DNA of 64,000 bases from positions 372,001 to 436,000 of the forward strand of contig OZ025813.1 in the NCBI GenBank assembly GCA_964019425.1. Direction: 5' to 3'. This DNA comes from Flectonema sp. DT1601 (lineage: Eukaryota > Euglenozoa > Diplonemea > Diplonemida > Diplonemidae). The notes under the pieces are model-generated. The model saw only the letters and a list, made by a program, of their open reading frames with translations. It was not told the origin of the DNA and did not search any database. Positions 58,647-64,000 of the stretch are shown here, piece by piece. A program made the position numbers and the translations under genes. Numbering within the stretch: position 1 is the stretch's first letter; each line of letters starts with the position of its first letter.

Positions 58647-59071
58647 CTCCCTGTTTGAGACCTGAAAAAGTAGAATAGCATTTAAAACAGACAACAGAAA
58701 TAAGTTTCTGGTTAGATAACCCTACCCTTAACATAAATCACGTTTGATCCTGTTGTGAAAATTATAATTTAAAAAAAAAAAAAAAAAAAGATCAAAAATC
58801 TGAGATTACATTGAATAACAGTCCCTGACGATGACAGCATACAATATTCTTTTATTAGCATCGAGGAAATGAATTGCAACAAGAGAGAGAAAACTATTGT
58901 TTGATTGGAATGGCAATCAACATAGTGTGTTATTAGAAAGGGAATCAGTGCGAGAAGACTAAGTAGGTTGACACACAATTAACCATGTCAGTCTGTACAC
59001 TTTAGTGTTAAAAAGTATTTATTACTCAATTAGGTACTAGCAGATGGGTAAGTCTTCTGCTAAGTGAACTT
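58647..59071. other. Intergenic
   Basis: Contains the myosin 5' flank with a CTACTTTTTCAG site, an A tract at 58770-58789 and the WH1-gene 3' flank. No gene. Confidence 0.45.
58662..58663 (-). other. Candidate splice acceptor 15 nt before the myosin start codon
   Basis: The minus strand reads TTCTACTTTTTCAG, followed by a 15 nt leader and the ATG. Confidence 0.55.
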
Positions 59072-59932
59072 CTATTCAGTTCTGAAGACACTCGAAGCTG
59101 TCGTTCCTCTCAATCCCCGAAATCGATTAGCGAGTGCTTTGTGAAACTGCGATTGATGTTTTTGCTTCTTCCCCGGAGCTGGTGCAGGACGAAGTTCTAA
59201 CTTCTGTGCCTGCAACATCTCAGACATGTTTGTAGGAAGTGGAGGTGCAGGAATACAGTAGTCAACATTATGAGATGTGATCTTAGTAACAACAGGAGAT
59301 AACTTCGTACAATAAGAAGGTCCCCCTAACAGTGAGGGTGACTCTTCAATCTGATCATTAAGAACATTAACAGGAAAAGATTGAGGAGGAGGTGGAGGAC
59401 TCACAGATATCCCATTCCAGTTGGGGATTTTCTGTTTTTTAGAAGATTCATATCGACGGAGTTTCATTTCTATTGGAGACTCACTTAGTACATCATCTAT
59501 CGATGGTGTGATCATTGCTCCAGGATTACTATTATTTGTTGAACGTGATTCCTGTTGAAATATTATCTTTGAGAGAGCTGACAAGAATACTACAGTCTCA
59601 CCTTCACATGCTTTCATGCCGATGATGCAACCAAGTTGATCTGATTCAAAGTAATAAAAGTGAGAGTCCAATAGTCTCATTTCAAAGGGTGTATACACCT
59701 CGTGAATCATTCGTAAGTCATAACCACCCTGAGACATGTCAACAAGCATCAGATATTCTACTTCTCTTTTTCTTCCAATAAACATAGGCCCTACTAAACC
59801 TGTAAAAACCCACCCTTCTCCTACTTGTAGTGTATAGATTTTACAAACCACATAAGCAGTAGCCTGGATATCGGGACCCAGTGCTTGTCTGCAGTATAGC
59901 TCTTCCTCATTGGTTAATCGACCTTCTTCCAT
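59072..59932 (-). CDS. WH1 (EVH1)-like domain protein with proline-rich tail
   Basis: Encodes 286 residues. Residues about 18-128 resemble a WH1/EVH1 PH-fold domain: alternating strands TAYVVCKIYTL, WVFTGLVGPMFIG, VEYLMLVD, a conserved FEM...FYYFESDQLGCIIGMKACEGETVVFLSAL end that matches the WASP-type 'F...F.d....GL.Fa.e.ea..F' pattern. A Pro-rich segment (SPPPPPQ) follows, and the C-terminus has a short amphipathic SQFHKALANRFRGLRG that is only weakly like a WH2 actin-binding motif. It is probably an actin-regulatory adaptor, but lacks obvious CRIB and acidic VCA regions, so it is not a standard WASP. Its neighbour is a myosin; whether that matters is unknown. Confidence 0.65.
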   Translation of the reverse strand: MEEGRLTNEEELYCRQALGPDIQATAYVVCKIYTLQVGEGWVFTGLVGPMFIGRKREVEYLMLVDMSQGGYDLRMIHEVYTPFEMRLLDSHFYYFESDQLGCIIGMKACEGETVVFLSALSKIIFQQESRSTNNSNPGAMITPSIDDVLSESPIEMKLRRYESSKKQKIPNWNGISVSPPPPPQSFPVNVLNDQIEESPSLLGGPSYCTKLSPVVTKITSHNVDYCIPAPPLPTNMSEMLQAQKLELRPAPAPGKKQKHQSQFHKALANRFRGLRGTTASSVFRTE

Positions 59933-60182
59933 GTTTATAACAAACTGGTTCAGAAAAACATTATAATAAACTGATAGAAAACTTGTATCTTTTTTTTTTT
60001 TTTTTGTGCAATGGTATGCACATCTAACAAATACAAAATCTATTTCTATTTTATTTTATTTTATTCATTTTGTTATGGAATAATAAAACGGAGAAGAAAA
60101 AAAAAAAAAAAAAAAAAAAACAGAACCTGACAAATTGCTTTCAGCAAAGAAAAACATCAAAAAAAAAAAATAACAGAAAACA
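59933..60182. other. Short intergenic gap with homopolymer tracts
   Basis: A T tract near 59990-60005 and an A tract near 60097-60120. Confidence 0.5.
59945..59946 (-). other. Candidate splice acceptor 12 nt before the WH1-gene start codon
   Basis: The minus strand reads GTTTTTCTGAACCAG, then a 12 nt leader and the ATG. Confidence 0.4.
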
Positions 60183-61697
60183 TTACCATGGAACAATCGC
60201 AGGAGGGTTTGTAGATATAATGTTTGAGCAATGATCATTTATTCTTATGATAGAAGAGAACACGGCACACGCTGATGAAAACGATTTTGGAGTCGTCGCA
60301 CACATTGAAATATCACATGACGAAAAGTGAAGTGTAAAACAACCACTTGGATTTAAATTTACATAATGACCAGATTTTATTTCAGGACCCCTAACTGCTC
60401 CGGTTGAGAGCAGGTTACGTGAGAATCCAGGATTTGAGGGACCTGTCGAAATTGACTTCAGTTCCAAGAGAGACAGCTTCTCTCTTACATTCTTACCACT
60501 AGCATCACCCCATTGAAAGAAAGGCTCAACTTTACGTCCTTTGGTTGGGTAGCCTCGAATGCTAAAAAGTCTTTCCTTTGCAACTCCTTTACGGAAATAT
60601 ACGAAATAAGATCCTTCGTTTAGCATGTCAAGACCTTGAAGTAAATCAAGGTTGTTTAGGAAAGGTAACATGTCGCTGGAATAGTTTCCAGTGAATAAAC
60701 CTCTTACTTCAAATAATTGAATTATATAAACATGAGCTGGGTGGTGTTCCCATATCCGAGGAGCTCCAGGACGTCCGGTAGAAACCGGAACACTCGCTTT
60801 TGGAAATTTCTTTCTTGATTGCTGCACAGTTGATGACGCTCTTACTACAGGTGCATTTGCAGGTGTTGATATTGGTGTTATAATTTTCTTTTTCGCTATT
60901 CTGGTATCAGATTGTAAAACAGGTGCAGCAACGTATGGTGTTTGCCTCACTGTTGGCATACAAACACTCGGAGGTACAGTAACCGGACATCCCATTGTTT
61001 GAGTTAAGAAAGGCGAAGAGGTGTGACTAAATGGAACACTTTCAGCACCTGAAGAAGCTGATAAAACTTTTTCAAGTAATTCATTTTGAGATTTGAGAAC
61101 TGACGCAATTTCCGGATCAATTCCTCCTCCTCTCAGAAGTCGATCAACTTTTGAATTCTGAACGTCGATCAACTCCCTCGGAGAACCACCTTCACTACCA
61201 AAACCATCCCCCGGCCCTGGTGATGGTGTTCGAAGACGTTGAGGTTTCCGTTCAACTGAAAGGTGATTTTTTAACACTCTTATTTCTTCTGAGGGTGGCA
61301 CATCTAAAACTGTTTCATCAAACGTATCAAATTGAACTCTACGAGGACTTACTTCTACTTGTTGTTCATCAACTAGTGGATTTGAGTAATTATTATTTAA
61401 TACTTGAACTCTTGGTGGAGGTGATCCTATTTGATGAGGAACAGCTGTTATGGGCTGTCCTAATCTATTCGTAGTTACTGCTGCCGCCATACTCCTTGAC
61501 ACAGACTCTGCTAAGCTTCCACTTTGCTGTAGAAATCTTTTCTTTGGAACCATCGCTTTCACTGTCTCTAATACCCGAGCTTCTGACGTTCCACCAACAC
61601 TTCGTATGCTTCTTAAACCAGAGAGTGAGTTGGTATTTTTATCTTGTCTCAATACATTTTTTATAATCTCCAACGGGTCTGAAAGTTCCACAGTCAT
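60183..61697 (-). CDS. Protein with C-terminal PH-like domain, otherwise unknown
   Basis: Encodes 504 residues. The N-terminal 320 residues are low-complexity, rich in Ser, Pro, Val and Arg, with short motifs such as a PPSEEIRVLKNHLS helix and a likely coiled-coil stretch near QNELLEKVLSA. The C-terminal region (about 345-485) resembles a phospholipase-C-type PH domain: LNEGSYFVYFRKG, KERLFSIRGYP, PFFQWGD, LLELKSISTGPSNPGFSR, CFTLHFSS, and a final helix FSSACAVFSSIIRI. Such domains bind phosphoinositides or act as protein docks. I see no catalytic or calcium-binding part. The start codon is 13 nt after ACTTCAG with a branch-like CTAATAC upstream. Confidence 0.65.
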   Translation of the reverse strand: MTVELSDPLEIIKNVLRQDKNTNSLSGLRSIRSVGGTSEARVLETVKAMVPKKRFLQQSGSLAESVSRSMAAAVTTNRLGQPITAVPHQIGSPPPRVQVLNNNYSNPLVDEQQVEVSPRRVQFDTFDETVLDVPPSEEIRVLKNHLSVERKPQRLRTPSPGPGDGFGSEGGSPRELIDVQNSKVDRLLRGGGIDPEIASVLKSQNELLEKVLSASSGAESVPFSHTSSPFLTQTMGCPVTVPPSVCMPTVRQTPYVAAPVLQSDTRIAKKKIITPISTPANAPVVRASSTVQQSRKKFPKASVPVSTGRPGAPRIWEHHPAHVYIIQLFEVRGLFTGNYSSDMLPFLNNLDLLQGLDMLNEGSYFVYFRKGVAKERLFSIRGYPTKGRKVEPFFQWGDASGKNVREKLSLLELKSISTGPSNPGFSRNLLSTGAVRGPEIKSGHYVNLNPSGCFTLHFSSCDISMCATTPKSFSSACAVFSSIIRINDHCSNIISTNPPAIVPW

Positions 61698-63590
61698 TTT
61701 AATGTGAAAGCTGAAGTAAACGACGTATTAGTTGTATTGAAATCCTCACAAAAGAAATTATATATTCATCCGATTTCTTACAGCAGAGCCACTAGACTTG
61801 CACTTCGGTATTGGGAAGGGGAGTGGGTAGCAGGGATAATTGTTTTCGCGACTTTCTTTTTTTTGCTGTTGGCTGCTCCTTTTTTTTTTTTTTTTTTTTT
61901 TTTTGTGTTTCACTCGAACTTGTGTTATTTCATTCTAGTTTTTTTTTAATTGTGGCAAGCCAGGCAAAAAAAAAAAAAAAACTCCCTATGCGACCAGTTC
62001 TTCGGGAGCCTAAATTGTGAATTACGTTTTCTTGCAATGCGACATACTCAACAAAAACGAAATGGGGGTAAAAAGAAAACAAAAGGGAGAATAAAATTGT
62101 TCTTTAATCATTTTTTTATTGGTACTCTGGCAACTCAAACTGTCGGGAGTTCAGTAAGCGAATAATCTTTTTATTAGTGAAATGCTAAAATAATAATTTT
62201 TTTTTTTTTTTTTTTTGATTTTGTGACTTGGTCATTCAAAACCATTAATTAAACAACCTTTCAAGGAAAGGCAAGAAGAAAAAAAAAAAAAAAAAAAAAA
62301 AACTAATAAATAAATAAATAAATGAATAAATAGATGAAAAAAAAAAAAACAATTGCTTCCCCCTCGAAAATATTTTCGTTCCTGTTTGTTTCCACAGTTC
62401 CCTTCAGTCATGCAGCGTGCGTCACAACTGCACCATGAAGTAAAGCATGGATAACGACTGCAACAATAAATATTCTGTTCCTCATTATTAAAAAGACGAT
62501 AACAACGGCAACAAGTTTTCCGCGCAAGTAATTCTCTTTTTTTTATTATTTTTTTTTTTATAAAGTATCATTTTTTTGCTACACGGAACACAACACATCT
62601 ATGAGTGATATGAACCTCTCCTTGTAGGTAAACAGGTAAACTCAGGTAAAGTATCAGCTGTGAGGAAAAAAAAAAAAGAATTGGCTTTTATCTTAACCTA
62701 TACAGAAAATAGTAATATAACACTTTTTTGATGGTTTTGTTTGTGTCACGAAACCCGTGAACCTAAAACTGATAAAGCTAAAGGAGGTTTACGTGTGCTG
62801 CCCAACATTCTTTTTTCGTTCTTACAATACCTACCTCCAGTGGGAGTGTTGTATTACAACTAGTGCTTAGCTATTTGATAAGCCTACAACCGTTGATTGT
62901 CAATTTATGAGTTGAAGTAACTCTTGTTAGCTAGTCAGGGTGCACTTTTCACGTTCAACAGACTCATTAATAATAACTGGTAGCGGGGACAGAAGAGGAA
63001 AAAAAAAAAAGAGAGAGAAAAAAAAAAAGAAAAAAAAATACTTTTTTATCACATTTTTTTTTCATTTTTTCCTTTCGTTTAGCACCCACGCCGGTCGGGG
63101 ATCTTTTTTATTTAACGATCCAGTCAACAGTTGTTTTCAAGCACCTGATTTCTTCAAACTTGAGAGCTCAGTACCACTCATTGGTTTCACAGTGAACAAA
63201 TGTTATCTTTTTTTAAAAGTTTTTTTTTTATTTTCCCGTTGAAATGGGACCATAACTACGCAAACAAAAACTGAATTTTGGAAGGGGAAAAAAAAAAAAA
63301 GGGGGGGGGGAGGTGAAAACAGGAAAAAGAGAACGAATAAAAACCAAGACGGAATCTTTGCCCGAAAACAGTACTTCGATAACGACTCGAAAAGGAAATC
63401 TTTTTATAAGATTATTCCCTGAATGCTTATATCATGCTTGCATTCCTGTCCAATAATTGTGATTCAAGGTCCATTCATCTGCTGGACGCCTCTTGTGGAG
63501 TTCGATCACTTACTGTTTTGGTGTCGGTTTGAACAGTTAAGTTTAATAATATCAAATTACTAATTACAATACATACAGAGATCGCAAACA
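61698..63590. other. Intergenic, homopolymer-rich
   Basis: About 1.9 kb with T and A tracts (61879-61902, 62197-62216, 62279-62302 and others) and a (AAAT)n patch near 62306-62332. No gene or RNA is recognised. Confidence 0.5.
61711..61712 (-). other. Candidate splice acceptor 13 nt before the PH-like gene start codon
   Basis: The minus strand reads CGTCGTTTACTTCAG, with a CTAATAC branch-point-like sequence about 17 nt upstream. Confidence 0.5.
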
Positions 63591-64000
63591 TTACTTCTGC
63601 TGCTGGAGGGCGAGGATCTGCGCCTGCAAGGCAGCATTTTGTGCCATAAGCTGAGCCATCATTTGGTCACTAGAAGACTGACCTCCAGGTGCAGGTGTTG
63701 GTGTTGCAACAGGAACAGCTGCTGGAGGAGGAGCATCAAAGTTATTTAAAGATTGACCTACAGGATGAAGGGTTGCTGGACTTTGAGCAGGTGTTGGTGG
63801 TACTCCTGCTGCTGGTGATGAACTACCAGATGCGAAGTCAAATAGACCATTGTCTCCGTTGGTTTTGTTTGCTGCACCCAGAGACCTTTGTGCGAAATCA
63901 AAATCACCAGTAGTTGCCGTTAGAGGGGTTGCGTGAGGTGTTGGAGCCACAGCTCCTCCTGATGGAAGTCCAAAGATGTCAAAGCCGGGAGAGGACTCTC
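63591..64000 (-). CDS. C-terminal fragment of an Ala/Pro/Gln-rich protein, cut by the window edge
   Basis: The reading frame is open to the window end, so only the last 135 or so residues are seen, ending with TAA at 63591. The visible part is Ala, Pro and Ser-rich and contains FDIFG, FDFA, LFDFA and NNFDA motifs and a helical end (QLMAQNAALQAQILALQQQK without the last residues being significant). FDxF-type motifs occur in clathrin and vesicle-coat adaptors such as ENTH/ANTH proteins, which makes an endocytic adaptor a reasonable guess only. The N-terminal domain that would decide this lies outside the window. Confidence 0.6.
   Translation of the reverse strand, partial: ESSPGFDIFGLPSGGAVAPTPHATPLTATTGDFDFAQRSLGAANKTNGDNGLFDFASGSSSPAAGVPPTPAQSPATLHPVGQSLNNFDAPPPAAVPVATPTPAPGGQSSSDQMMAQLMAQNAALQAQILALQQQK

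Noticed and set aside
52905-58694. Myosin starting upstream at 58694
   Set aside because: That start is not an ATG, and the added residues cross a CTTTTTCAG acceptor-like site. The ATG at 58646 precedes the SH3-like domain normally.

Overview
This 64 kb window comes from a microbial eukaryote nuclear genome. The evidence is long homopolymer A/T tracts between genes, a few short GT-AG introns (64 to 125 bp), and eukaryote-only families: a tubulin polyglutamylase, a myosin, a WH1 protein, an RS-rich cold-shock-domain protein and EXPERA-like and ankyrin proteins. The polyglutamylase points to an organism with axonemes or other modified microtubules. I cannot resolve the lineage from sequence alone.

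Region 1 (1-21,593) is mobile DNA. A Mutator-like DNA transposon spans 657-21,584. It has 47 bp terminal inverted repeats (45/47 identical) and a perfect 9 bp target duplication, and carries an intact MURA-type transposase gene (889-2919). Nested inside are three full-length LINEs in head-to-tail order on the minus strand (3168-9306, 9307-15,437, 15,438-21,486). The first two appear identical. The third has clearly diverged reading frames, yet its 3' UTR of about 435 bp matches the others by eye. In both LINE families ORF1 ends in a UGA stop followed by CU, ORF2 continues in the same frame with no ATG before the endonuclease domain, and a canonical 2A ribosome-skipping motif (GDVERNPGP) lies 36 or 56 codons after the stop. 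This implies stop readthrough followed by 2A separation, and is the most unusual feature of the window.

Region 2 (21.6-28.2 kb) is gene-poor, A/T-tract-rich DNA with one small Ser-rich gene (25,514-26,017).

Region 3 (28.2-64 kb) is a compact array of host genes, all on the minus strand: TTLL6/13-like polyglutamylase, gamma-glutamyl hydrolase, PDZ protein, secreted Cys-rich protein, EXPERA-like membrane protein, ubiquitin-like/ankyrin protein, aldo-keto reductase, a WD40-helical-mono-ADP-ribosyltransferase fusion, two adjacent two-cold-shock-domain proteins, a myosin, a WH1 protein, a PH-like protein and the 3' end of another gene. Many of these genes have a pyrimidine-rich tract ending in AG only 6 to 15 nt before the ATG. 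That suggests 5'-UTR introns or spliced-leader trans-splicing. Myosin and the WH1 protein are both plausibly actin-linked. Otherwise the genes share no obvious pathway.
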